Assembly (NCBI RefSeq): GCF_024758565.1
Contig: NZ_CP079199.1
Location: forward strand, 372,001-436,000
DNA length: 64,000 bases
Origin: Mesomycoplasma ovipneumoniae
Lineage (GTDB): Bacteria; Bacillota_I; Bacilli_A; Mycoplasmatales; Metamycoplasmataceae
Reading direction: 5' to 3'
In this document: positions 1 to 11,508 of the stretch, in pieces
Layout of the letters: each line of letters starts with the position of its first letter
Position numbering within the stretch: position 1 is the stretch's first letter
Notes under the pieces: model-generated
What the model was told of the DNA's origin: nothing
The model's database searches: none
Seen by the model: the letters and a program-made list of their open reading frames with translations, nothing else
Position numbers and translations under genes: made by a program

Positions 1-1431
1 GATATTGATTGAATCGCTATTTTAGCATTTGTTTTGGTTTATAGTTCTACCTCGCTTTTTAATTTATTTATTTTGCTACAAAGAAGAAGACATGAAGCAA
101 AAATTTCATGACTGATTGCTTGTTCTATTTTGCCAATAATTGGGCCAATTGCTTATATTTTTTTAGGGCGAAAATACTCAAATCACCAAGATATTAAGCA
201 TTATTTTTCACAATATCAGTATTTTATTAGCCCAAATAAAACTGATGAAAAGTTACTAGAAAAAATCCCTAAAACTGATCGAGATTTATTGGTTTATTCA
301 AGTGAATATTTCTTATCTCCTGTTCAAAAATTTACTGGCGATTTGCTTGTTGATGGTCATAGTTTTTTTGAAAAACTTTTTAACGACATTCAGAAGGCAA
401 AAAAATTCATTTTTATTGATGTTTATATTGTAAAAAACGACTTTATTTGAAAAAAGTTAAAAAAATTGCTAATTAATAAACGTAAACAAGGTGTAAAAAT
501 TAAGATTTTGGTTGATTCTTTTGGGGCTTATTACATAAAAACACGGCAATGACTTGAATTAAGAAGTCAAAAAATCGAAATTCTTTTGTTTAATGCGCTC
601 AAATTACCTTTTATTTCAGGCCAAAGTTTTTATAGAAACCACAGAAAAGTTTTTCTAATTGACGGAAAAATTGTATATACTGGTGGAAATAATATTTCTG
701 AAGAATACTCCGGTTTTGACAAAAATTTTGGCTATTGAATGGATTTAAATCTTCGACTTGAAGGCGAAATTGTCGAAACTTATTGCCGAAATTTCCTATT
801 TCATTGGTCAAAATGGGGTAAAAAAAATATTTCTAAATCTGAAATTAATAATTTTTGCAAATTTGAAGAAAACAGCATTCAATCTACTAAAATTAAAAAT
901 TTAGGGGTTGTTATTCAAAATGGTCCAAATTTACCCGACTCATTGATTGAGGGTTTTATTTTAAAAAGTATTTATTCGGCCAAAAAAAATATTAAAATTT
1001 TTACACCATATTTTGTGCCAACACAAAAAATTATCGACGCACTTAAAGACGTTTTGCTTGCAAAAATAGAGGTAGAAATTTTTATACCAGGCAGAAACGA
1101 TATTTTAATGATTAAAAGTTTTAATCATTACTTTGCGTACAAATTGCTAAAAAAAGGTGCTAAAATTTATTTTTTTAAGGAAATCTTTTTTCACGGGAAA
1201 TCAATAGTTATTGATGATAATATTGGGATGATTGGGACAGCAAATTTAGATGCTAGGTCCTTATTTTTCCAGTATGAAACCAATTTATTTTTTAAAGGTA
1301 AAATTTTAAACAAGTTTTTAAATCATATTGACTTACTTAAAAAACAAAATATTATTGTTGAAATAAAAGCATTTAATAAAATTTCTAATATTTTTAAGTT
1401 TTTAATTTTCTTTTTGAAAACTTTGGTTTAA
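1..1431 (+). CDS. cls: Cardiolipin synthase (5' end outside window)
   Basis: Membrane phospholipase-D-superfamily enzyme that condenses phosphatidylglycerol into cardiolipin. The visible 476 residues begin inside the N-terminal membrane region, which ends with the PLDc_N-like stretch GPIAYIFLGRKY. Two HKD catalytic motifs follow: HRKVFLID near base 640 and HGKSIVID near base 1195, each with the H-x-K-x4-D pattern. In-frame TGA codons (bases 10, 448, 549 and 736) fall at Trp positions, so this is one gene. Roughly 30-40 N-terminal residues are probably missing, judging from the usual family length of about 500. It is followed on the same strand by secG and rnr. Confidence 0.93.
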
Positions 1432-1449
1432 AAAATAGCTTTTTTATAG

Positions 1450-1455
1450 TATAAT
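1450..1455 (+). promoter_or_regulatory. Probable -10 box for secG-rnr
   Basis: A TATAAT hexamer lies about 25 bases before the secG ATG and just after the cls stop. No convincing -35 is visible, which is common in mycoplasmas. Confidence 0.45.
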
Positions 1456-1479
1456 TGAACTTACTTTTGGTTGTTAGTC

Positions 1480-1713
1480 ATGTTAAAAACAGTTTTAATT
1501 ATTTTTATTGCGATTTTTGGTTTCCTGATTGTTTTAGTTTCGCTAATTATGTCCCCACATTCAAACTCATTCTCTGGAGCACTGATTGGATCGAGTGATT
1601 TGGATTTATTCCAAGTGTCCAAAGAACGTGGTATCAAAAAGTTCACAAAATGAGCAATGTTTATATTGGGGTTTATTTTTTTAGCTCTGTCGTTAGTAAT
1701 TAGGTTGTTATAA
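1480..1713 (+). CDS. secG: Preprotein translocase subunit SecG
   Basis: Small inner-membrane subunit of the SecYEG protein-export channel. The 77-residue product has two hydrophobic helices. These flank a loop with the family-like pattern SFSGALIGSSDLDLF and a short basic stretch, KERGIKKFTKW. The TGA at 1651 is read as Trp; without it the second helix would be lost. The ATG at 1480 is preferred, although a TTG nine bases upstream could also start translation. The gene sits between cls and rnr with only five bases before rnr, as in many Firmicutes where secG precedes rnr. Confidence 0.82.
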
Positions 1714-1718
1714 AATTC

Positions 1719-3809
1719 ATGGAAATTATATCTCAAGAAAAGCTCAAAAATTTTCTTCAAAATGAAAAAACTTTTATTGAAATTGTTAGAAAATTTAACG
1801 TGCCTTTTGACTTAAACCAACATTTGACACACCAAATAAGCAATTTAATTGAAAATTTTCAGATTTTCAAAACTCTAGAAGGTAAATATTATTGGCCTAA
1901 ATTTATAGAAACTCGGGTTGGTATTTTCCGCGCTACCCAATCTTCATTTGGTTTTGTTGAAAATAAACAAAATCCGGCCCAAAAAAATAATGTTTTTATA
2001 CCTGGAAGATTTACTGCTAATGCTCTTGAAGGCGATGAAGTCAAAATTAATATTTATGTTGATAGATTCAAAAGCGATCAATTTTTCGGTGTTGTTACTA
2101 AAATTATTCAGCGAAACACTAAGTTTTTAATTGGAAAAGTTGTTAAAAATGATAAATTTTGAGATTTTGAGCCTATTAATTTTAAGGGTAATTTTTTCTT
2201 TCGGTGAAATTCAACTCAAGATCTAGAAATCAACAATTTTTATAAAGTAAAAATTGTTGATTATCAAAAAAATGTGCTAAAACTGGCTGTTATTCAAAAA
2301 ATTGGACACCAATCAGAGCCTTTTTTACATGTAAAAATTCCTATAATTGAATCAGAAATCACTGATGCATTTAGCCCAGAAGTTCTGGCTGAATCTTCAA
2401 AAATTGAACAAGAAATAAAAAATATCGACAAAAATAGAGTAGATTTACGAAATGAACTTGTGATAACAATTGATGGCGATGATACAAAAGATTTTGATGA
2501 TGCCATTTCTATTGAACAAACAAAAGAGGGAAATTTTCTCTTAAAAGTTCATATTGCAGACGTAGCCCATTATGTAAAACAGGATTCAGCAATGGATATT
2601 GAAGCCCAAAAAAGGGGAACTTCAATTTATTTGCCTCACATGGTAATTCCTATGCTACCTGAAGAATTATCAAACGGAATTTGCTCTTTGATGCCTAATG
2701 TTGACAGATTGACTATCACAATGGAATCTCTTATAAATAAAAAAGGTGAAAATTTATACATTAAAATTTATCCTTCTGTGATTAATTCAAAATGGCGTCT
2801 AACCTATGAAAAAGTAAACAATTTTTTTGCTGGTTCATTTTCATTTGGTGATGCAGATTTAGAAAATATGTTAAAAAAGTGTTTAAATTTAAACACTATT
2901 TTGTCAAATTTTAAGAAAAAACAAGGTTATATTGACCTTGCGCTTGATGAAGTTAAAATTATTTTAGACCAAGAAGGATATACGCAATCCCTAAGACTAA
3001 AACGAAGAGGAATTTCTGAAGAATTAATTGAAAATTTTATGATTAGGGCGAATGAAAATGTTTCGGAATTTTTAACCAAGAAAAAAATTCCAATTTTATA
3101 CCGAATTCACGCAACCCCTGATCCTGAAAAAATAACAATTTTTAATCAAGTTATTAAATCTTTGGGCATACAACACAGTTTAAAATTGAATCCTAATTCT
3201 AAAGAGTTTGCACATAAAATTAACCAAATAAAATTAGAAAATAGTGACAATTTTCTTAAATATTCAATTTTAAGAACAATGCAAAAAGCAATTTATAGCA
3301 CTGAAAACGAAGGTCATTTTGGTCTTGCAGCTAGTTTTTATAGTCATTTTACTAGCCCTATCCGTCGTTATCCTGATTTATTATTGCATAGAATTATTCA
3401 TAACTTTTTGTTTCAAAAAAGTGATGACATTGAAACTTATAAGCAAATTTTGAAAAAAAATTCCTATACAACAACCGAATTAGAACAAAAAGCATTTAAT
3501 TTAGAGCGAAAAATTATAAATATAAAAAAAGCTGAATATGTCCAAAATTTGATTGGAAAATCTTTTAGGGCGCAAATAACTTCTATTATTAAATCCGGGT
3601 TTTTTGTTGAAATTGACGGAATGTTTGACGCCTTAATAATTAATAAAAGTCTTCCTGATAGCGAAAATGATCCTTATGTGTTAGCGGAGGATAATTTTTG
3701 CTTGTACAATAAAAAACATCGATTTAAATTAGGTGAATTTATCGATGTTAAAATTGAAAGCGTAAATATTTGAGATGGAAAAATTAGTGCAGTTTTAACA
3801 AATTATTAG
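1719..3809 (+). CDS. rnr: Ribonuclease R (RNB-family 3'-5' exoribonuclease)
   Basis: Processive 3'-5' exoribonuclease that degrades structured RNA; in mycoplasmas it is the main RNase of this kind. The 696-residue product has N-terminal cold-shock/OB-type sequence, a central RNB domain with the metal-binding motif GDDTKDFDDAIS, and a C-terminal S1 domain beginning near IGKSFRAQITSIIKSGFF. TGA codons at 2160 and 3771 are read as Trp, and the last 12 codons lie beyond the second. The 3' end (3791-3852) has an imperfect copy at 5707-5769, beyond the inserted repeat and IS element. Confidence 0.95.
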
Positions 3810-3852
3810 CCTTAATTGTTAAAAAATCCCGTAAATTACAACGTTTTTTTAA
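3791..3852 (+). repeat. Left copy of a ~60-bp direct duplication (rnr 3' end)
   Basis: Contains the last rnr codons, its stop and a short imperfect hairpin. An imperfect second copy lies at 5707-5769. Together they flank repeat copy 1, and the duplication resembles a very long target-site duplication. Confidence 0.75.
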
Positions 3853-4298
3853 ATCTAACACTCACAAAAGAAAAATCTACTTATTAATCAAATAAAGCAA
3901 ACTAAAAAAGCAAAACCATAAAAAAAATACAACTACTATTTAAACTCAATGTAAATAGAAAACTCGTTTTTATTTACATTGAGCCTAAAAAAATATGTGA
4001 AGTTTTGAAAGAACAATAATTAAAAGCCCTAAATTTATAGATTTCTAAACGGTTAAATTTAAGGCATTCCATCATATTTAATAAAAATATAATGGATAAT
4101 CCGCATTTTCTGATTTTTTTATGGCAAAAACTTCCTTGATTCCCCTCCTTAATTTAATATCAAAATTTATTAATTATTCTTAGTGAGGTTTATTATAACA
4201 TAATTTTTTCTTAGGCCAAGCATTTTTTTTTTTTTTTTGCAAAAGGTTAATTTGAAAACTATAAAAATTAAGGTTTTAGGGTCAAAAAACACGGTTTT
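3850..4298 (-). repeat. Dispersed non-coding repeat, copy 1, main part
   Basis: First of five copies of an intergenic element of about 0.6 kb, interrupted by the IS at 4299-5637. Strand is given as that of its internal promoter. It holds a 39-base hairpin at 3945-3983 with a perfect 13-bp stem, a second inverted repeat around 4040-4060, a TATAAT box on the minus strand near 4195 and a run of 16 T at about 4223-4238. The ATG of the tiny internal ORF seen in the other copies is changed here. No protein-coding potential is seen. Confidence 0.85.
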
Positions 4299-4357
4299 TA
4301 AACAAGGACAAAGAAAATTAACACTAAAGGTGTTGGCTTTTTTGTTCGAGTTTAATG

Positions 4358-4389
4358 AAAAAGCTAACACGCAAAGTGTTAGCTTTTTT
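4358..4389 (+). terminator. Hairpin with T-run ahead of the transposase
   Basis: AAGCTAACAC pairs with GTGTTAGCTT, followed by six T. It lies between the IS end and the transposase ribosome-binding site. It probably blocks read-through transcription into the transposase gene, a common IS feature. Confidence 0.6.
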
Positions 4390-4422
4390 AAATTTTCAAA
4401 TACAGCAAAAAGGAGAATACTA

Positions 4423-5601
4423 ATGTCAAGACACTTTAAAAAAGACGAGTTTGATATGATTTATAAAATTTACAATGAATTTGGATTAAAAAAAACAATA
4501 AATTATATAAATGATATTTCACCAGATACAAATTTTATAACCAGAGATCAACTAGTTCGAAGAATCAAAAAAATTATTAGATATTATAATTATGGTATGC
4601 AAGATCAATTATTAGATAAAAAGGGTGCAAGAAGAAAGCCAGGGAGTCGCAAACCTAAAAAACAAATTGAACCCGATTGAAACGAATTTACAAAAGAAGA
4701 ATTAATAGAAATAGCTAAGAGATATTACGAAACCAACAAAGATAAATCAAAATCAGGAAAACTTAGTGAAGCCAAAACACTAAATATTCCCTACAGCAAA
4801 TCTGCAAAAATTTTTAATGTATGCAGACAATCAGTGGCAAAATCTAAAACTAGAGTTATAAAAGTAAAAGAGCACGAAAATGACGCAATAATTAAAAAAT
4901 CCTTTCTTGACAACAAAGGTAGATATGGTCGCTTAAGGTTGAGTGCTTATATTTCTATGAAATATAATATTGACATTCACCCTCGAACTCTTGGAAGACA
5001 TTTAAAAAGATTGAATTTAGTATGCAAAATTAGAAAAAAAAGAAGAAAGAGCGAAATTAAGAACACCAAATTCGCACTGCCGGATATTGTTAAACGTGAC
5101 TACAATGATAAATTAAATAGAAATATTTTTGCTACTGATGTTACATATATAAAAGCTCCTAGAGATGTTAAGGAAAACCATGTATTTTTGTCTGTAATAA
5201 TTGAGCATAAAACTAAAAAAATCAGAGATTTTAAATTATCTGTAAACAATGATCTTAATTTAGTTATGGATAATATAAAGACATTTAGGTCTATTGATAA
5301 AGATTTTGTTATTCATTCAGACCATGGATTTCAATACACTTCAAAAGTCTATATTGACAAAATAAATAAAATGGGAGGAACTGTTTCATTGTCTCGCATA
5401 GGAAATTCTTTGGATAATAGGGAGGTTGAATACTGATTTTCAATTATAAAAAGCGAATGCTTAAACGAGTTAAACTACAGCAAAATAACTTTTGAAGATC
5501 TGAAAAAAATAATTGCAGATTATATATTTTGATACAACAATTATAGAATTCAATCGATTTTAAATTGAAAAACACCACAGCAATATGCTATGATGTTATA
5601 A
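4423..5601 (+). CDS. IS3-family transposase (single ORF)
   Basis: DDE transposase of 392 residues. The N-terminal third is basic and helix-rich, for end binding. The C-terminal rve-type catalytic core carries Asp239 (ATDVTYIKA), Asp300 (IHSDHGFQYTS) and Glu336 (REVEYWFSIIKSE), giving the DD(35)E spacing of the IS3 family. TGA codons at 4678 and 5434 are Trp. Unlike most IS150-type elements there is no separate orfA/orfB needing a frameshift; one frame spans the whole protein. AGGAG at 4411 supports the ATG at 4423. Confidence 0.93.
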
Positions 5602-5637
5602 TAATATTAAACTGTTAATTTTTCTTGTCCTAGTTTA

Positions 5638-5706
5638 TTTACCGGTATTTTTGCATATTTGTGTTCACTAAAAAGTGAATTTTTGCCATCAAACTGAGAA
5701 ACTCGG
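5638..5706 (-). repeat. Dispersed non-coding repeat, copy 1, end beyond the IS
   Basis: Continuation of copy 1. It includes the conserved terminal hairpin TTCACTAAAAAGTGAA and the conserved end motif ATCAAACTGAGAAACTCGGG. Confidence 0.85.
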
Positions 5707-5769
5707 GTGTTTTAACAAATTATTAGTCTTATTTGCAAAAAAATGCTGTAAATTACAGCGTTTTTTTAA
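5707..5769 (+). repeat. Right copy of the rnr 3'-end duplication
   Basis: Imperfect copy of 3791-3852 that preserves the TTTTAACAAATTATTAG of the rnr end and a better-paired hairpin. It carries the functional-looking terminator between rnr and lspA. Confidence 0.7.
5736..5767. terminator. Bidirectional terminator between rnr/IS and lspA
   Basis: Stem GCTGTAA/TTACAGC flanked by an A-run on one side and seven T on the other. It would work on both strands for the converging transcripts. Confidence 0.65.
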
Positions 5770-6368
5770 TTTTTACTTTTTTTCCTAAAGATTTTATTTT
5801 TCAGTTTTTTTGAAATTCAAGGTTGAGCATGATCATAAAGAGAAATAATAAAAATTCCAATGGGGCCAACAAAAATAAAAATATCTGCAAAATTAAATGT
5901 CCCACTTGACCTTACAAATGGCAGAAAAAGCAAGTCTTTTACGTGATTATTATCCAAAATTCGGTCAATTTCGTTACCTCAATTCCCGCCTAGTAATATG
6001 GCCATAAAAATTGTTAGCGCGTATCTTTTTGAAAAAGGAATCAAAATCAAAAGTATCAAACTTATTAAAAAGGCAAAAATATGAATACCTGTAAAACCAA
6101 TAACGTTATTAATTCCCGAAGTTACACCTTGATGCAAAAATGGACGAAAACCAATAAAACCCCATGAAATTACTTTGACAAAGCCTTTATCGGTTGATTC
6201 TCTATACTCTTCATAGGTAAAAATTAAATTTTTTGTTAGTTGATCAATTAATAGAGTAACGAGAATAACCAAAAAAGCAATCAAAATATTAATTAGTAAG
6301 CGTTTTTTGCCGATTTTAATATATTTTGAATTAATATATTTAATAACGGCATTATTTTTTGCTTTCAT
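5766..6368 (-). CDS. lspA: Lipoprotein signal peptidase (signal peptidase II)
   Basis: Membrane aspartyl protease that removes signal peptides from prolipoproteins, many of which are encoded in this window. The 200-residue product has four hydrophobic segments and both catalytic Asp regions: GGNWGNEIDRI and, further on, GTFNFADIF. TGA codons (one at 5979) are Trp. The start overlaps the ileS stop by about 15 bases, so the two are translationally linked. The basic N-terminal extension before the first membrane helix is longer than in E. coli. Confidence 0.93.
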
Positions 6369-9000
6369 TTAAAACCTCAAAACAACGGTCACAAACATCC
6401 TGAATTTTTTCAAAATGGTTTCAACATCTTGGACATTTAGGTCAATTAAGATTATAAATGCTTATTTCATCTTTAAATTCAACTTTTGCAACCATTAATA
6501 ATTTCACAAGATCAAGTGATTTTAGAAAATTTGAGGAATTAGAATCTAAAACAACTGCAATTTCATTTGAGCGATTTATTTCTTTTGATTGAATTTTTTG
6601 CTCAATTAGTTGATAAACAGAATCTTTAACATCAAAAAATTCAATTCATTTTTCATCTAATTTTGGATCAAAATTAGACTTTTTAAAGAAATTTTCCAAG
6701 TGGATTGATGTTTTTTTGTCACTTTTTTGAACAAATTGATAAATTTCCTCGGCTGTTGTTGACATAATTGGTGCAATTGCAATATTTAAAACCAATAAAA
6801 GTTCGTAAAAAACGTATTGAATTGAGCGTCTTTTTACTGAATTTTTTGAATCTGCATACAAAATATCTTTAACAATAGACAGATAAAAATTAGAAAATTC
6901 AATTATAAAATTATTAATTATTTTTACAACACGGACAAAGCGATATTCATCATAATACTGAATTATTTCGTTTTTTAGCTTTTGAATTTTATTATATATA
7001 AATAGGTCAACTTCCTCTAATTTATATTGTTTTGGTTCAAAATCTGCTAAATTTGTAATTAAAAATCGAACTGTGTTGCGAATTTTGCGATAAATTTCAA
7101 CATTTTGTTCAAAAATTGACTCTGAATAAACAATGTCGTTGTAATATTCGCTATTTGCAACTCAAAGTCGAAAAATATCACAACCGTACTTGTTCAAAAT
7201 TACAAGCGGATCAACCCCATTTCCTTTTGATTTTGACATTTTATTCCCTTTTGAATCGACAACAAAACCATGAGACAATAATTTTTTATAAGGTGAAAAA
7301 CCAAAATATATCACCGAATTTATTAAAGATGAATTAAATCAGCCGCGATATTGGTCAGATCCTTCTAAATAAATATCAAAAGGAGGATTTTCGTTGTTAA
7401 TATTTGCGGCAAGAAAACTAACACCTGAATCAAATCAGACATCCAAAATATCATTTTCTTTTGTTCAACCTAAATTTTGATATTTAGGAGGCAAAAGTTC
7501 GTCAGCAGTTTTTTGGTATCATATTGAAGAACCAAATTCTTGAACTTGTGAAATTATATGGTCAAAAATTTCAGGCTTATCTAAGACGGGATTTTTATTT
7601 TGATCATAAAAAATAATTAACGGAATTCCCCAACTTCTCTGGCGCGAAATTAGCCAGTCTTTTCTGTCTATTATCATTTTTGTTAAGCGGTTTTTGAGTC
7701 ATTTTTCAGGAAATTCAATTTCATTTATCGCTGTTTCAAGCTCTTTTTTAATTTTTTCAACAGAAACAAATCACTGAGGTGTGCCACGATAAATTACGGG
7801 TTTTAATGTTCGTCAATCATGAGGGAATGAGTGGGTGATAAAATTTAATTTTAAAAGCGATTGTTTTTCTTTGAGATATTCGCTTATTGATTTATTTGCC
7901 GAATCATAAAATTGGCCAGAAAATTGTCCTGCTTTTTCATTAAATTTTCCATCATCTTCAACGTGCATAACCATTTCAAGATCATTTTCTCGACCAATTC
8001 AGTAGTCATCCTCACCAAAAAGTGGCGCAAGATGAACAAGGCCCGAACCAGCATCCAGGGTAACATGGTGACCTGAAACTATAGGACAAATCTTGTCAAA
8101 AATAGGATGAAAATACTCGAGATTTACAAGGTTTTTCCCTAAAAATGTGTCAATAATTTCATAAGAATTTCAGTCAAAACTTGAAGCTAATGTTTGTAAT
8201 AATTTTTCTGCTAAAATGTAAAAATTTGAGCCAACTTTTACTCTAACATAGTCAAAATTTAGACCAACAGCAACCCCTGAATTTGCAATTAGTGTCCAAG
8301 GGGTTGTTGTTCAAATAATAATTTTATCGCCACTTTTTACAAAATTGTTGTCATTTTTAACATCAAAAGCAACAAAAATGGAAGGAGACCGGTGATTTAG
8401 ATACTCAATTTCGGCTTCAGCTAGTGCGCTTTGACTTGAAGGAGATCAATAAATTGGCTTTAAAGCGCGATAAATTAGACCTTTTTCAGCGATTTTTTTA
8501 AATAATTTGAGTTGCTTTGCTTCATAGGTTGGGTCATTTGTTTGATAAATTTGACTAAAATCTGTTAATAAATTTAGTTTTTCAAACTGTTTTTTTTGAA
8601 CTAAAATTTGCGAATTAGCAAAATCATTGGCTTTTTGGCGAATTTCTAATGTCGATTTTGTTTCAATTTGGTTAATAATTTTATTTTCAATTGGAAGACC
8701 ATGAGTATCTCAACCTGGGACAAAAGGTGAATAAAAACCAGACATTGATTTATAGCGAACTATTATATCTTTTAAAACTTTATTAAGAGCATGGCCGATA
8801 TGAATGTCACCATTTGCATAAGGGGGTCCGTCATGAAGAATAAATCTTGGATTATTAATATTTTTTTTTAAAAGATTTTGGTAAACGTCTTCCTTTTTTC
8901 AAAATTCAGTAAAAAATTTGTCCTTCTGAGGCAAATTAGCTTTCATTGAAAAATCTGTGGTAAATATATTGAGCGAATTTTTATAGAAATTTTTATCCAT
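6352..9000 (-). CDS. ileS: Isoleucyl-tRNA synthetase
   Basis: Class I synthetase charging tRNA-Ile; 882 residues, the usual bacterial size. The ATP-binding HIGH motif appears as [11 protein letters not shown] near residue 65 and KMSKS as [11 protein letters not shown] near residue 587. The C-terminus carries a Cys-rich zinc-finger-like segment (CPRCW and CDRCF). Many TGA codons are Trp, so the gene has no long uninterrupted ORF under the standard code. It ends inside the lspA start, and its own start lies three bases before the parC stop on the same strand. Confidence 0.95.
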
Positions 9001-9003
9001 TGT

Positions 9004-11508
9004 TTATTCCTTTTCAATCTTTTCAAGAATGGAATTTATGTCAATTTCACTTATTTCTTGAAGTTTAGTCTTTAAAATCTTACTAGAATTTGCTTGATTT
9101 TGATCAATAAAATTTGGTGAATTTTCATTTTTCTTATCAGTTGTTAAAAATAATTTATAATTTTTTTTAGGATTAGGGTCAAAATTGATAAATTTTTGGA
9201 TTGGAACAATTTTCAAAGTGGTGTCAAAATCAAAAACTTGCAAATTTTCACTATAAATTTCGACACTTTTTGGAGTTAAAGAAAAATCAAGTTTTGAATC
9301 AAAGCTTTTGGGAGCAATTGATCTATTACCAAAATGAAGACTTTCTGTCGAAATTTTTTCAAAACGCGAATAATTATCAATAACCGCGATTTCCTCAGAA
9401 GAATTAATTAAAACAGATGCAACGATTTTTTCATTTTTTTGAAGTTTTAAAATTTTTACACCTGAGGAAATACGCCCATAAATCGGAACATCTGAAGCGC
9501 TTATTTTTAGTGCGCGATTTTGCGATGTGATTAAAACGATGTTTTTTAATTTATCTTCTAAAAAAATGCTAATTAATTCATCGCCTTCCTTGGGTTTAAA
9601 ACAATTTATCATATTATTTGGTCTAATTTTTGCTATTTCTTTTAGTTGCATTCTTTTTGCATAACCAAATTTAGTTATAAAAAGCAAAAAATGATTAGAA
9701 TCTAGGTCATCAAGAAAAAAAGAACTAATTAATTCATGATCATTTTTAAGACCAAGAGAAATTTTTAAGTTATTTGGGTTATTTTTTAGCGTTAATTCTT
9801 CGAGTTGATGAACTAACAACATGCCAACATCACCTTTATTTGTTAAAAAAAGTGCTTTTTGACGTTGATTTATTTTACCCTGAAAAATAAAAAAATCTTC
9901 TGAAGGTAATTGAATTTTTTCAATTTCCTCGACTGCATGATTTTTTATGTTCATTTTTTTAAAAAGGCCGTTCTTAGAAACTCAAAAGTAAAACTGTTCA
10001 TCTTTAATTAAATCTTGATGGTTGATTTTTACTTGCAATTCTTTGTCAACTATTTTAGTTTTTCGTGGAGAACCATAAATCTTAGCAAAATTTTCTAGCA
10101 TAGAAATTAAATGAAGATCAAATTCTTCTTTATTTTCAATAAGTTTTTTAAATTCTTCAATGTTTTGGGCTAAAGTTTTAGACTCATTTAAAAATGACTG
10201 CTGTTCAATTTTAGATAATCTATACAAACGCATCGAAGCAATTGCTTCAGCTTGAACTTCGGTAAAATTTAAATATTTAACTAAATCAGCTATTACACCC
10301 GCTTTTGAATTATCAGATTTACGGATAATTTCAATTACTTCATTAGTTATATCAGCAACTTTTAAAAAACCTTCTATAATTTCAAGTCTTTTTTTGCTTT
10401 TAAAAAGTTCATAATTAAATTCACCTAGTTTAACTTTTCTTAAATGCTCAAGAAAATAACCAATCATTTCTTTAATTGATAGTAATTTTGGTGAATTATT
10501 ACAAATTGCTACCGAATTATAGGAATAATAGATTTGCATATCTGTTTTTTGCAGCAAATAATTAAGAATTAATTCGGCGTTTGCATCTTTTTCAAGTTCA
10601 ACAAAAATAAGCACACCATTTTGATCAGATTGATCAATTACCTCTTTAATTCCGCTAATTTTTTCTTCAAATCGGATTGTGTCGATTTGTTGAATCAAGC
10701 TAGCTTTTGAAATTCCAAAAGGAATAGAAGAAATTTCGATCACTTTTTGCTTGTTTTTTTCAGAAATTTTGTATGATGACGAAATTTGAATTTTCCCTTT
10801 TCCTGTTTCAAAAGCATCTAAAATTCCGGCTTTTCCATAAACTATTCCACCTGTGGGAAAATCAGGACCTAAAATAACTTTAGAAATTTGACTGTTTGTA
10901 ATTAAAGGATTTTTGATCATTAAAATTACAGCTTGGATTACTTCAACTAAATTATGAGGAGGTATTTCTGTTGCAAAACCACTTGCAATTCCGATTGCAC
11001 CGTTAATTAGCAAGTTAGGAAAAATTGCTGGCAAAATTGTGGGCTCTTTTTCACTGTCATCAAAATTAGGGCAGAAATTTACGACATTTTTTGATAATAA
11101 TTCAAGCAAATGTTCACTAATTTGGGCTAATCTAACTTCGGTATACCTCATTGCAGCAGGAGGATCGTCATCAATTGAGCCTTTATTTCCGTGCATTTCT
11201 ACAAGTGGAATGTTAATTTTTCACTCTTGAGACAGCCGAACTAGCGCATCATAAATTGATAAATCTCCATGTGGATGAAATTTACCAATTACATCTCCAA
11301 CAACTCTGGCTGATTTTTTGTAATTTTTAGTATTTTTTAGACCAAGCTGTCACATTGAATAGAGAATTCTTCTCTGAACAGGTTTTAGTCCATCGCGAAC
11401 ATCGGGGATTGCTCTGTTTTGAATTATATATTTCGAGTAGCGAGTAAATTTTTCGGCCAAAATTTGATCTAATTTTGAGTTAATGATTAAATCTAAATTT
11501 TTACTCAT
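9004..11508 (-). CDS. parC: DNA topoisomerase IV subunit A
   Basis: Cleavage/re-ligation subunit of topoisomerase IV, which decatenates daughter chromosomes. It has 834 residues. The catalytic-tyrosine region [17 protein letters not shown] and the adjacent [14 protein letters not shown] are clear, and the C-terminal half is the beta-pinwheel. It is called ParC rather than GyrA because it directly follows parE. Its ATG overlaps the parE stop by 8 bases, so the two subunits are translationally coupled. TGA codons are Trp. Confidence 0.88.

Larger units (their letters stand above)
4299..5637 (+). mobile_element. Intact IS3-family insertion sequence (IS1138/IS150-like)
   Basis: An element of about 1.34 kb inserted inside repeat copy 1. 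The terminal inverted repeats are imperfect: left TAAACAAGGACAAAGAAAAT, right (reverse complement) TAAACTAGGACAAGAAAAAT. The sequence outside the two ends rejoins to match uninterrupted copies of the host repeat, with an apparent TTT target duplication. It carries one transposase gene and a terminator-like hairpin near the left end. Both ends and the full ORF are present, so it may still be active. Confidence 0.9.

Noticed and set aside
4237..4422. Longer transposase start upstream of 4423
   Set aside because: The extra region crosses the IS terminal repeat and hairpin; the ATG at 4423 has a clear ribosome-binding site.
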